The notes below the pieces were generated by a model. It searched no databases and was not told the origin of the DNA. It saw nothing but the letters and a program-made list of their open reading frames with translations. DNA of 64,000 bases. Source: Stramonita haemastoma (taxonomy: Eukaryota > Mollusca > Gastropoda > Neogastropoda > Muricidae). The position numbers were made by a program, and so were the translations under genes. Shown in pieces: positions 12,320-22,958 of this stretch. The DNA lies in the NCBI GenBank assembly GCA_030674155.1, contig CM060334.1, forward strand, positions 16,762,408 through 16,826,407, in the 5' to 3' direction. Every line of letters begins with the position of its first letter. The first letter of the stretch is position 1.

Positions 12320-12626
12320 AGTGGTGGTTAGAGCTTGCCTCGCAATCTGACAACCCGGGTTCATCGAGCCACCGCCGAAACGTTCGTTCAAGGGGATTAA
12401 TTTTTTCTCCTTGACTTAACATCAGTACCGGCTCCACTCACCTGAAAGTCCGGATGAGACTACAAACCGAGGCCCCATGTGCGAACGCACGCAAGGACAC
12501 CTTGCATACGTTATAATCCTGTTCCGATGAGTAGGACATTAGTACCGGTAGGAACAGATGGTAGAAATTTGCATAAGCGGATGCACACGGGGACTGGATG
12601 TAAAAAAAAAAAAAAAAAAAAAAAAA
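12320..12626 (+). mobile_element. SINE family A with poly-A tail
   Basis: Head GTGGTTAGAGCTTGCCTCGC with diverged B box (CCCGGGTTCATCGAGCC), then the family body to GGGGACTGGATGT and an A(26) run. It faces the inverted copy at 12046-12262. Confidence 0.82.
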
Positions 12627-12639
12627 ACGCATGCTCTGA

Positions 12640-13475
12640 TCTTGTTCCGCCTATAGAGGAGACTGGCAGTGCAAAACAATAGATCTTTCACGTGAAATTA
12701 GTGCCGCAAAGATCGGTCGGTTTCCAGAACACTGATGAGATCCCAGTGATGGCTGTAGGGCTTGTTTAGTGGTGGTGGGTTTGATTTGGTGTTTTTTTTC
12801 CAGCCAGTAATTAAAATAGAAAGAAGGAAAGCAATATGTTGTGACAGAATGCTTGCGGTTTAATCAGTCTTGCGCGAATGTATTGTCTGGTGGTGATTAA
12901 TAAAGAATTGGCGGTAGCAGGAACGGAAAAAAAACGTTGCTTTCTTTGTTTAATCTGTTTAAACTCCTGGCAATTGGGAAAATAAGGGGAATGGGGGCGA
13001 GAGGATACAAGGAGGAAAACCTTTGCTGTTTCCATCCTTTGTTATTATTCTATTTCTTATTCGAATGGTATGCCGCTTTCGCTCCTGCTGCTTATGATCT
13101 ATTTTGACATATCTTTCTTTCCCTCTTATACTCTTTTTTTTCCCCATGCGGGCTGTTTGTTCGGGTTTGGACGTTTGGTTTGGAGTTGGGTTTTTTTGTG
13201 TTTATTGTTGCTGTTTTTTTGGTGAGGGGAGGATTGTTGTGGGTTGTTTGGGGGGGGGGGGGGGGGGGGGGGCTAGTGTTAGTGAAGATGGGAGGGGGTG
13301 TTCAGTTGGCTGAGATTTTGTGCATTGTGTCTTAACACACCTCTACGAATTGCTTTCTCCCCTAGTCTTTTCTTTCCTTGCTTTTGTTGTTGGTCGTGTC
13401 TTTCCTCCCCCCCCCCCTCCCCCCTTTTTTTGACCGTATGTACTATGTTCCTCCAGATCTGCTTCCACTTTCTCG

Positions 13476-13508
<33 letters not shown>

Positions 13509-13759
13509 TTTTTTTTTTTATAAATCAAAATCACAAACGAACTTGTAGTGTGTGTGTTCATTGTTTACGACCATTGTGTATTTACAATGACAGCTTGTAA
13601 GACTAGAATTTGGCTTAAAATCTTGGCCCTTTGGGTACTGAAAACTTGTCATTCGTTTGCTCTTCTTTGTTCCATTTCTAAAGAAAAATGAAATTCGGAG
13701 ACAGCCTTTGACCATAACGTGACTGTCTTGAAGGCAAGTCTGGTTTGGGTGTTTTTTTC
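12640..13759. other. Unique/low-complexity, poly-G and poly-C tracts
   Basis: Contains G(23) at 13250-13272, C(33) at 13476-13508 followed by a T run, and other homopolymers. Long Gly, Pro or Lys frames come from these runs. No gene recognised. Confidence 0.6.
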
Positions 13760-13875
13760 AGACCACTGAAGGCAATCCAGCTACAGGTTATATGTTCTTC
13801 CCAGATAAATCATATTCTGATAACTTCAGAGGTCATTTGTTCCGTCCTGTAAATACAGCACGTGCAGTACGTTGT
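13760..13875 (+). repeat. Dispersed ~40-codon unit, copy 2
   Basis: A TTTTTTTCAG acceptor-like sequence precedes the open frame TTEGNPATGYMFFPDKSYSD then NFRGHLFRPVNTARAV. This is the best preserved copy of the unit, and the only one with a convincing polypyrimidine tract and AG upstream. Confidence 0.6.
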
Positions 13876-14134
13876 AAAAAGAAGAAAAAAGAAAAGAAGG
13901 GGAACGGAAAGGGGAGAATGTTATCCCCCCCCCCCCCATTTTTTTCTTACGCTTCTTTGCTTCATCTCTGTGCTTTTGTGTACTTTTTTCTTCTCTCCAC
14001 TTGTATACTTTTTGTGTACGTTTTTGCTATTACTTCTAGTTGATATGCTTTTTTCTTCTGCTTTCACTTTTCTCTACCTGCTCGTTTCCTTATAATTTTG
14101 TTTAAACTTGTGTTTGTCCGACTATTTTTTTTAA

Positions 14135-14137
<3 letters not shown>

Positions 14138-14194
<57 letters not shown>

Positions 14195-14215
14195 CTCTCC
14201 TCTCTCTCTCTCTCT

Positions 14216-14252
<37 letters not shown>

Positions 14253-14275
14253 CCCTCCCTCTCTCTCCCTTCCCC
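14138..14275. repeat. (TC)n microsatellite
   Basis: About 138 bp of TC with CTCC and CCCT interruptions. Confidence 0.95.
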
Positions 14276-14369
14276 CACATCCATCACTCCCTCCTCTCAC
14301 ACATTCTTCGCCCTGTTTTCTGTTAACAAAGCTATAAACTTTAATGGGAAAAAAGGCGGTATTAACTCA

Positions 14370-14615
14370 GAAAATTAGTTTATGTCAGGGTTATTGCATT
14401 TGCCAGATTGATTTGTAGTTTTGTAAATGGGAAAAGACTTCTAACTGATCGTTCTTTATCCTGAAGAAAGCAACAAAGTTATATTAGTGCAGAAAATAGT
14501 TTATGTATGTCAGGGTTATTGCATTTGCTGGATTTAGATTGTTTTGTAAGCGTGGAAATTTCTCCCCAATTTTTTCTTCTCCTGAAGAAGACGTCTTTAG
14601 TCAAAGATTCATTTC
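14370..14615 (+). repeat. ~125 bp tandem duplication
   Basis: The block 'TTATGTCAGGGTTATTGCAT' ... 'CCTGAAGAA' occurs at about 14379 and again at about 14508 with moderate divergence. The second copy leads into an open frame (EEDVFSQRFISAMLMRLHGD) that weakly resembles the dispersed unit. Confidence 0.7.
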
Positions 14616-14934
14616 TGCTATGTTGATGAGATTGCATGGAGATTGCTTTGGGAACATAAAACGTCGAAGACACTCTGTTAAGAGGGAGAAGGAGGAGGGG
14701 TATTTTGATTTTTGTTTGGTTAAAAAAACTTTTTGTTGGCTTATAGTTCTGGAAGTTACTGTCCTCATGCACTTACTGGAAACAACAAAAAGTTTTTGGT
14801 CAAATAAAAAGTATTTTTATTCACTCGACTGTTCATTCACTCATTCATTCATTCTTTGCATTCTACCTCCCTTTTTTTCATAAAGGAGATGGTCTTAAGA
14901 TGGTCTGACCATAAATATGGGTGTCGCGGAGATC

Positions 14935-15062
14935 TGTTTCCAAGACGCTGAAGACAACCCAGCTACGGATAATATCTGTTTTATTCCCTGATAAACCATG
15001 TTCTGGAAACATCCAGGTCATTAGTTCAGTCCTGTAAATTCTGCACGTGCAATATTCTGTGA
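14935..15062 (+). repeat. Dispersed ~40-codon unit, copy 3 (frame broken)
   Basis: Nucleotide-level homologue of copies 1 and 2: FQDAEDNPAT, then a TGATAA stop pair after a one-base shift, then CATCCAGGTCATTAGTTCAG and a CTGCACGTGCA end block. The frame is decayed, consistent with a repeat copy or a dead exon. Confidence 0.65.
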
Positions 15063-15579
15063 AAACAAGCTCACAGTTTAATCTCTTCTACGTTTGAGCT
15101 TCTCGTGAGTTTAAACAACGCACGCACGCCACCCCCCCCCCCCCCCCACCACACCCACCACACACACACACACACTCACACGCGCCTGCTCGCACCACCA
15201 ATATATTTTTTTTAATGTAAAGAGGGGGTGGATTGGGGCAGGGCAAAAACAAATCTTATTTATAACTTTTTGGTTTTTACTGTAAACTTGTTGTTAGTGT
15301 TCTTCCTGAACTTTCTTTTTTTTTTTTCTTTGTTGTGTTTTTTTTTTCTGTTCTTCCCTCATCTTTTTTTAAATTTCTGTTTTGCATACCCTCCTCCCCC
15401 GTGTTTACACCTCCTTTTTTGGTTTCTCTGTTTGCATTTCTGAATTTATCTTTTTTTTCTCTCTGTGCTTGTCCACTTGGCATTTGGGTTGTTTATTTGA
15501 GAAGGGGGGGGGGGATTTTACACCATTCCCCCCTTCTAGAAGAGGGCATCTTTTGATCTAAAATCGTGAGCTGCTTTTA
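15063..15579. other. Low-complexity interval
   Basis: Poly-C and (CA)n around 15130-15180, then T-rich DNA. No gene seen. Confidence 0.55.
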
Positions 15580-15700
15580 AGGAAAAGTTTTTCACACATA
15601 CACAGAGTTAAACACTGTTCCGCTTTTCGTAAGAGTAGGCCATTGTGTGCCGATGGGAACAGATAACATTTACAAAACTGCATACACATATATAAATCAA
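15580..15700 (+). mobile_element. SINE family A, 3' fragment
   Basis: Contains CTGTTCCGCTTTTCGTAAGA, GTAGGCCATTGTGTGCCGAT and AAAACTGCATACACATAT of the family body; head absent. Confidence 0.75.
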
Positions 15701-16069
15701 GGATTCTTCTCATTAAAAATGATCGTTTTTCCCTTTCCCTGATCATCTTTCCTGGAGAAACATTTCAACCTGACCCCCCTAGGAATAGTACTATCGTGGG
15801 GAGGGGGGGGGGGGGTAGAAGTATTCTTTAAAAAAAAAGAAGAAAGAAAAAAAGAGGGCCATTGGGAAATATTACTACACATGAATGAAAAAACATTTTT
15901 AGTTTTGAGTAAATAGATCTAATCTTAGGTTTTCACTTTGTGTGTACTTTTATTGTCCAGTGACATGACAGCCCTGGTTTGGTTTCCACACCATGCTCCA
16001 CTGGGCCTTTGCATCTGTCCTTCCCTCCCCGCTCTTCTCACGCCTGCCTTGAGATGACTTCTCCACGTG

Positions 16070-16360
16070 GCTTGCATGTATGTATGCACAGACAGACAGA
16101 CAAAACGTGATAGATCGATAGATAGATCGATAGATAGATCGATTGAAATGTTAGTGGGAGGGTGGATGCATGTTGACTTAACGTGGCTTGCATGTATGTT
16201 CAGACAGATAGATGGGTAGATAGATCAATAGAGATAGATAGATTGATATGTTAGTGGGAGGGTGGATGGATGCTGATTTCTTGACATGGCTTGCATGTAT
16301 GTATGTATAGACAGACAGACAGACTGATTGATTGATATGTTAGTGGGAGGGTGGATGGAT
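16070..16360. repeat. Three ~100 bp repeats with GATA/GACA microsatellite
   Basis: Three copies of 'GGCTTGCATGTATGT', (CAGA)/(GATA)n, then 'ATGTTAGTGGGAGGGTGGAT' at about 16070, 16180 and 16285. The microsatellite expands differently in each copy. Confidence 0.85.
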
Positions 16361-17322
16361 GTTTGGATGGGTAGATAGGAAGTCATAGAAATATGATTTC
16401 AGACTGAAGATTTGGCTTTTAATGATAATCCTTTGTCATTTAGTGTGCAGTATTCAGCTTTGTGGGTGGTTATGGTGTCTTTGTATGTATGAATCTAGTT
16501 TAAGTTTAATGTTTTACATTATTTTTATTTTGAATGTTGCAAAGCAAAACTTAGAAAAGGTTCAAGTAAGTGTTCAGACTGTTATTTTTGGATCTAGATA
16601 ACACAAGAGCGTTTACATACAGAATATTGCCTGAAAGAAGAGACAAGTGTAATTTTAAAAAGCATGCTTTTGTTGGGTGTTTCCTAGTTTAACACCATGA
16701 GTGTCACTAGAATGTGTACTCTCACTCATTCCACCTGGGAGTCACTTTGACATTGTTAGTACACACTGGATGAGAAGTTTGGGTGTGAGTCTTATCAAGT
16801 ACTTCACCTTATCTGCAGCCATACTCCGACTTCAGAGGATTTATCCCCTTTTAAAGGAGAGTGCACGTGGAGAGCTTGTCATGGCTGGAGACAATCCCCA
16901 CTGTATAACATTTTACAACTTAAGATTTTAATGTCTCAGCTGAATTGATAAAGCTTTCAGCCTGTGGAAAAAAGCATGATTCCAAATAGATTCTAAAAGA
17001 TATAGTGGGGGGGGGGGGGGACATTATCTTCAGTAGACATCATAATGTTTTACTTACAACTTTGAAGGATTAAACAAAAGGGGGGGGGGATAATTTGTAA
17101 AAGAAGTTTAAAGAGGGAAAAAAAAGCAATGTGTGTGTGTTTATGTTTTCACTGTACCAACATTTCTGTACAGCAATTGAAGAAAATGTGATAAACATAA
17201 AAGCTAGACATTCTTTGTGGATAGATCTAGATAATTTGTATCCAACAAATTGAAATCACAAGTCTAGACAGTAAAGTCTACAGGTGTCAGTTTGTAAACT
17301 AATACTCCGATTTTGTTCCCAG
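16361..17322. other. Intergenic, one repeat fragment
   Basis: About 16720-16930 shares blocks with 21728-21950: CTCACTCATTCCACCTGGGA, 'TACACACTGGATGAGAAGTT', then a 'CATACTCC(G/A)ACTTCA' block. It is therefore a dispersed repeat (partial copy also near 54683). Poly-G runs at 17007 and 17083. No gene recognised. Confidence 0.6.
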
Positions 17323-17461
17323 ATAAATCTTGCTGTCGCCCTATCTGGCAAGTGCTTTGCCCTGTAACTCCATGGGTAGACTCCAAAGGGGGGATGACTA
17401 CATCCAGATCAGGACTCCAGAATGCCCTTCTGCTGCTGTACTTAGACAACAAAGACCAAGA
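17323..17461 (+). other. Exon-like island (unconfirmed)
   Basis: Flanked by ATTTTGTTCCCAG on the left and AAGA|GTAAGC on the right. In the phase the candidate exon at 7946 would deliver, all 46 codons are open and protein-like (KSCCRPIWQVLCPV ... GLQNALLLLYLDNKDQ). No family recognised. The reverse strand is also open for about 62 codons, which lowers confidence. Confidence 0.25.
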
Positions 17462-17485
17462 GTAAGCTTTGATATCAAGATTTGA

Positions 17486-17519
<34 letters not shown>

Positions 17520-17524
17520 TGCTC

Positions 17525-17625
17525 AGCCAGAACTCCAAAGTTAACCTATGGTGAGATGTTTTGCGTATACTACTGTTCCCCCCAACCCACCCACCATTAA
17601 GGTAGCCACATTCGGACTTCAGTAA
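17525..17625 (+). mobile_element. SINE family B 3' segment
   Basis: Copy of the block reading 'AGCTCCGAGGTTCACCAATG', GTGAGATTTTG, CCCACCATTAAGGTAGC, 'ATTCTGACTTCAG'. It is shared with at least seven other places here. Confidence 0.75.
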
Positions 17626-18044
17626 AATGACATTTAATTAGTGAAAATAGTTTTAAGTCCAGTGGTTATGGTTTGCATTGTGACAACGATAACTCTGATT
17701 CTTATTCCAATTATGCCATAAAGGAAGGGGGGGGGGGGGTCTTTTAAATTTTTGTGTATTTTTGAGGGGGGTAATGGGCTTGGCCTGGTTGGGCTTGCCC
17801 AAGTGACTGAAAAAATCAGCGCATATGCCCTGAAGAAAATTGGAGAAGCTAGTTGTTCAGCTGTTTTGTTAAGGCAATGTAGGGTGAGTTGTGTTCTTTT
17901 GCAGATCCACAGTGGTTCATTGTAGGGATGTAGTTTCAGAGAGAATCTTGTTATGCTTGACCTGGTTCACCCCAAATTTATGTTGTATTGATTTTGATAG
18001 TGATGATGATTGTAGTGGTGGTGATTTGTGTTGTTATTTGTTCC

Positions 18045-18140
18045 TCGGCTGGAGCTCCGAGGTTCACAAATGGTGAGGTTTTGTGTATGTGATCATTTTT
18101 ACCCACCATTAAGGTAGCTGCATTGTGACTTCAAGGTGGT
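18045..18140 (+). mobile_element. SINE family B 3' segment
   Basis: GGCTGGAGCTCCGAGGTTCA, ATGGTGAGGTTTTGTGTATG and CCCACCATTAAGGTAGCTGC: the same B-family block as at 17525. Confidence 0.78.
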
Positions 18141-18149
18141 GGTGATGAT

Positions 18150-19274
18150 GTTAATCATAATGACAGAACCAAAAAGAAAGGAAAAATAACCATGATAATT
18201 ACTGTTGCAGTCGCTGCAGCTCGTCTTACTGTGACAGTGAATGACCCCAGCCATGGTTTCTTCTCTGCCTGTTTCCATGTCTCTGGTGAGTTTATTCAGT
18301 TTTTCAATAGAGCAGGTTTGGTTCATGTAGGAATCTCTTCTTTCATCAAGCAAGAAAATGATATGCATAGCTTCCCGAATAATATAATCAACACAGCGAC
18401 AAAAAAAGTTGGAGGTTTATGTCATGCTCAAGTCCAACATCAGATTTCTATGATGACCAAGGAAAGGGGAAATGACAAAACAAGATAACAGCAGTAACAT
18501 TCACAGATGGCAAAAAGATTTGTTCCCAAAATGACATGTCTATAGAAAAGGGGGGGGAAAAGGAAAAAAATCCTCGTACCTTTTGCTCTTCTACAAACAC
18601 CTCTACCCACCCACCTCTTAGAAAAAGGGCTTGGATGTTTGGGGGGTGGGGGTTTAATGCATTGCATTTTTTTTTTTTTTTTTACATTTTGCCCACACCG
18701 TGTTCATTATAGAAAGGCAGCTCAAAGTTCAGTGTGTCCTCCCTGCTATTTATGTGTAGATACTCTGTGTTGTTGCAGATGATTAAAACTTCAATGCCTT
18801 TCTGTGAAAAGGAAAACAGAAATAACTGATGAAAACTTCAATGTCTCTTTCTGAAGAAGAAGAAAAATGGGAACAAAAATATTATTATTAATCAAAACTT
18901 CCAACAGCAAAAATGAGAACTCATTGCTGAAAAATTTAAGAGTTTTTTGTGTGTGGGTTTTTTTTTTTTGGGGGGGGGGGGAGGGGGGGGTTGTTGTTGT
19001 TTTTACATTTGATGGCTGTGAGATAGCTTTTGATATTTTTTATATTGCCCCGTTGTAGCAAACCTAAGGTAGATTGGGTTTTTCCCCATATTTTATCTAT
19101 CATCATTAAAGAGGTTCTGTTCTTCACCTGTTATTGCAATTTGGAATGGAAAGCACTTTAAGAGCGGGTAGTTCCTAAAAAAAATAATAATAAAGTGGTG
19201 GTTTGAAATCACAATCTGATTTTGCAACAGGTTTTGAACAAAGCTTTAATTATTAATAGTTTTTTTTTTTATAG
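18150..19274. other. Intergenic, nothing recognised
   Basis: AT-rich sequence with homopolymer runs (G-run about 18970). A 98-codon plus frame at 18192-18488 has no recognisable character. Confidence 0.5.
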
Positions 19275-19402
19275 CTACTGCTGTAGTAGGGTTGGTTGAT
19301 GGGCAGTTCTGCAGAACCAGTAATGGTGTACCTGTAACACTGTCTATTTTAAAAGATTTCCAAGAAATGATTACTGCAGAAAATGGGATAATGGTGGTAT
19401 AG
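19275..19402 (+). other. Exon-like island (unconfirmed)
   Basis: Preceded by a strong T(12)ATAG acceptor. Skipping two bases, the frame TAVVGLVDGQFCRTSNGVPV then TLSILKDFQEMITAENGIMV runs to TAG at 19400. It would join the candidate exon at 7946 in phase but not the island at 17323. The opposite strand is open too. No family recognised. Confidence 0.2.
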
Positions 19403-20276
19403 GGTACAAATTTTAATACTTTTTTTCTGTGTCTATTCTGTTGTGACTGTTGTATGCTGAACATCTAAATTTGGAGTATGAACAGTTATTTTCTTAGACA
19501 GGCAAAAAAATCTGTCAAATTTTTTACACTTTGTTGATATCATTGGAGTAATGTTAGGAGTTAAACATGTATCAAATGTGGATTTTTTCTTTTGTTTTCT
19601 TCAGTAATGGGTTGAAATATAGTGATAGACTGACAAAATTCAGCTGTTCAGAAAGATGATTTGGGGGGGGGGGGGGGATGTCTATTTCCATACATCTTGA
19701 TCTTACGATGATGACTACAGTGTGTAGGGAATTGGTTCACCAGTTGCAATCTGAAGTGCATTCTGTCTTATTATTGTGATACCAGTATGGTAAAGAGTGA
19801 AGATGTCCTTTTTTCCAGAGAGAAAGTACAAAACAATTCTGAATCCCTTACAGTGGAAAAGTGGAAAGGAAGATTGAAATTGTTTTTGGTTTTATATTGA
19901 TGTCTACTTTGATTAAAACTATTTCGCAGTACACAGAAACATCTCTGTAAGAAAACTGAGTTGTGTACAGATTTTTATGGAACTTCATGAAAATTATACT
20001 ATTGTTGGGTATTAGAACAGTTAACTGTTTATACCTGTATTGCTTGGAGCTATGTTACTCCTAATATGACTGAACTTGCACCAGAATTGCATTTAAATTT
20101 TCATAAAATAATATTCAGATGAAATAAATCAGTGTTAAACAGTATGGTTTCTGGCGAGACATTGAAGATTAATTTCATTTTGGGGGGGTCATTATTTGCC
20201 CCAATTTTGATGAAGCAAGGGGATATTTACTGATACTTAAGACAGAATCAAACACTAAAATCCACTGTTTACAAAT

Positions 20277-20528
20277 TCAAACAACCGTTTGCTCCCTTGC
20301 CCAGTCCATATTTGATGCTGGAATAATTTGACGTTGGGATGGTAATACACTCGTCTTTGTAAGAAAGCAAGAAGTTAGAGACACTAGACAGACATCCTCC
20401 CAGCATGCCAATCTCTTAGAACATGGTGATCTGGGTGCCAGTTTTTTCAAAGTCCTGTGTGTGCAGCCTCCAGTTAAGAATGACAGCAATGAGGAATCTG
20501 GCCATGAACAAAGTCTATAAAGAAACAT
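20277..20528 (-). other. Exon-like island on minus strand (unconfirmed)
   Basis: A TTTCTTTATAG acceptor-like site near 20518 leads into two competing open frames. One is 83 codons; another reads MARFLIAVILNWRLHTQDFE then KTGTQITMF and stops. No homology recognised. Confidence 0.18.
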
Positions 20529-20865
20529 TTTAGAAAAACCAAGTATACATGCAGACAGCTTTTAAAAAAAATGATAAAAAAAATTTACAGCATGGCATCT
20601 CTCACCATAGAAAGCTTTATGAACATTATACAGACTTTAAACACACAGATGCATTAGCCATGCACAAACTGCATTAATTATTGAAAGAGTAACCTGACAT
20701 CCTCTGTATGTTTCAGATGCAGCTACTACTGTTCCTCAACAACAACAAAAAATCCTTCAGGTTTCCTTCACATCAAAAAAAATGTCATATAGAAGCCAGA
20801 ATTCTGGTCATCTAAGACAAGACCCGCCACAGATTTTTCAAATTCCAGATTCAAGTGCACACCTT

Positions 20866-20993
20866 CTAAGAACCACCACCCTTTAAAGACTTGACATCCA
20901 CCACTTCCACTTCAAGCCATTTGGACTGAATTGTGAAACAGAAATCAGACAGCCAACTGGTCTGCTGCACAATGCTCAAGTCATCCTCCAGCC
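20866..20993 (-). other. Exon-like island on minus strand (unconfirmed)
   Basis: A GTTCTTTGTACAG acceptor-like site (AG at 20995-20994) is followed by LEDDLSIVQQTSWLSDFCFT then IQSKWLEVEVVDVKSLKGG and a TAG. The plus strand is also open through the same DNA and onward to about 21260. No family recognised. Confidence 0.2.
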
Positions 20994-21000
20994 CTGTACA

Positions 21001-21118
21001 AAGAACGCTGGATTTGTGGGTGCAACGCTGGATTTGTGGGTGCAATGCTGGATTAGTGGGTGCAACGCTGGATTTGGGATGCAACCCTGTATTCGTGGAA
21101 TCAACACTGGATTCGTGG
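21001..21118 (+). repeat. 20 bp minisatellite
   Basis: About six units of ACGCTGGATTTGTGGGTGCA with increasing divergence toward 21118. The array is open in more than one frame because 20 is not a multiple of three. Confidence 0.9.
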
Positions 21119-21297
21119 TTGTAGGGACATCAAGCAAGTCTCCAAAATCTCCACAGGACTCTGATTGTGAAGGGCTTCTGCTTGCCTTGAAACAAGCGCA
21201 GCCAGACCAAGATAGAGCTCTACTACAAGGCTACTACCTACCTGGGTACAGTGTGTATGGGTATCTTATTGTTGCTGTTGCTATGTATGGTGACGGG

Positions 21298-21600
21298 ACA
21301 GCCTGGTAGTTAGTTTTGCACATTGTGCTCATGATTTGCTGACCCATGTTTTGATCCTGTTCAAAGTGATTTTTTTCCCTGGAGTTAATATCAGTGCCAA
21401 CGCCACACCCCCAAAAGTCCTTTGGATGAGACTATAAACCAAGGTTCCATGTGCAAATACACGCAGAACATCTTGTACACATTATCTGTTCTACTTTTCG
21501 GAAGAGTATGCCATTGTGTGCCAGTGAAAAATGCGTAATAAAATTTACAAGACCGATACACATGGGAACTGGATGTTTTAAAAAAAAAAAAAAATTAAGG
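21298..21600 (+). mobile_element. SINE family A
   Basis: Head GGTAGTTAGTTTTGCACATT with a diverged B box, then GGAGTTAATATCAGTGCCAA, 'AAGTCCTTTGGATGAGAC', 'AGAACATCTTG' and GGAACTGGATG with an A-rich tail. Confidence 0.85.
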
Positions 21601-21727
21601 CACATGAGTGCTTGCTCCATTATTGTCAAAATGAAAGATTTTTTTGTAATTACATAAGATAAATAAATAAATGTAGGTTTGTGTACCTCAGATTAACAGC
21701 ATAGTGAGTCACCAATACACATTTGTC

Positions 21728-21950
21728 TCACTCATTCCACCTGGGAATCACTGAGACCGTAAGTACACACTGGATGAGAAGTTTGCGTGTATGACTGCTC
21801 TCAAGTACCTCACCATATAGGCAGCCTTGCCATACTCCAACTTCATGGACATTTTTCTCTGTCACTGGAGACTGAAGTTTGTTGTGGTTAGAGCTTGCCA
21901 TGTCTGAAGACATATCTCGATAACTTGACAACGTTGTATTGAAGCATGAG
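21728..21950 (+). repeat. Dispersed repeat shared with 16720-16930
   Basis: Shared blocks: CTCACTCATTCCACCTGGGA, TACACACTGGATGAGAAGTT, 'CAAGTACCTCACC', then 'CCATACTCCAACTTCATGGA' and GGTTAGAGCTTGCCATG. Confidence 0.75.
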
Positions 21951-22870
21951 CACTTAACTTGTATCAGTAATTAGTATCATATCTTTATTTGTGTCATGTT
22001 TATTTTTATCATTATCATCATTGTTTATATTATCATTATTGCAGTTATTATTACTGTTATTATCACATCGTTGTGGTAGAACTGGTTTCATCAGTCAGGA
22101 CCACTATCCATTACAGTTTAAGCTAAAAAAACGAAGCAAAGTAGTTCTAACTGAGAAGTCATGACAATTATCAGAATTGTGATGCATTTCAAATTTCATA
22201 AAACACAAAAAATCCCTGAAAGTGTGGCTGTATTTTAGTTTGGGATGAAATATACCCTGGAAATTGAGGATGAGCAATTAAGAAGAATGGCTGTTGTCTT
22301 CAGCACAGCCTTGCATTATTTGTCTTGAAGAATCTGATAGTCTTTACACACACAACACACACAACACACACACACACAATCACACAAGAAATGCCATGCT
22401 ACGATGTGTTTTTAAGACTGCCGAGCACTATTTGCCTAGAGGAATCTGAGAGTTTTAACAGAAAGCATGCCATGCCCGCTGCATTCTTTGGCAGATTTGA
22501 TGGGATGATGTTTGTTTGGGGGAGAATTGATCTGATTGACTAGGTTTGCTTTAAAATTACCTGGTAAAAGCTGCAGAGATCAAACTTCCTAGTCAGGTTA
22601 GGCTAATTGTATTAATAATGATATACACTTTATCACTATGATTATTATCGTCATCATTATTTATCATCATCATCAATATTAATGGTATTATCAACAAGCA
22701 GTCTTAGACCATTTCAATAAGAAATGCCATAACAGTTGCTGGAGCTATTAGAATTTTGTTTGGGATATCATGGAATTTCCTGGCATTGTGATGGCACTTA
22801 GACATTTAGTTTAGATCATCTTGAACATGGCCAAAAAAACTATTTATAGATAATGTTGCCAAAGAGTTTC
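21951..22870. other. Intergenic, ATT-rich
   Basis: Two stretches of (ATC/ATT)n-like repeats (21985-22080, 22618-22690) and a short (CA)n at 22345-22385. The segments ending in 'TTGCATTATTTGTCTTGAAG' (about 22310) and 'CACTATTTGCCTAGAGGAAT' (about 22425) are weakly related. No gene seen. Confidence 0.5.
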
Positions 22871-22958
22871 TCGGCTAAAATGGCCCACCTTAAGAATTAC
22901 ATGTATCATAGTCATGTAGCTATAATACAGGCAATTCTTAAGGTGGGCCACCTTAGCT
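22871..22958. repeat. Inverted repeat forming a long hairpin
   Basis: TGGCCCACCTTAAGAATT (22880-22897) and its exact reverse complement (22932-22949) form an 18 bp perfect stem that extends imperfectly to about 27 bp (CGGCTAAAA / CCTTAGCTG). The 34 nt loop itself contains a short ACATG/CATGT inversion. Size and shape resemble a pre-miRNA or a tiny MITE; no family assignment. Confidence 0.85.
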
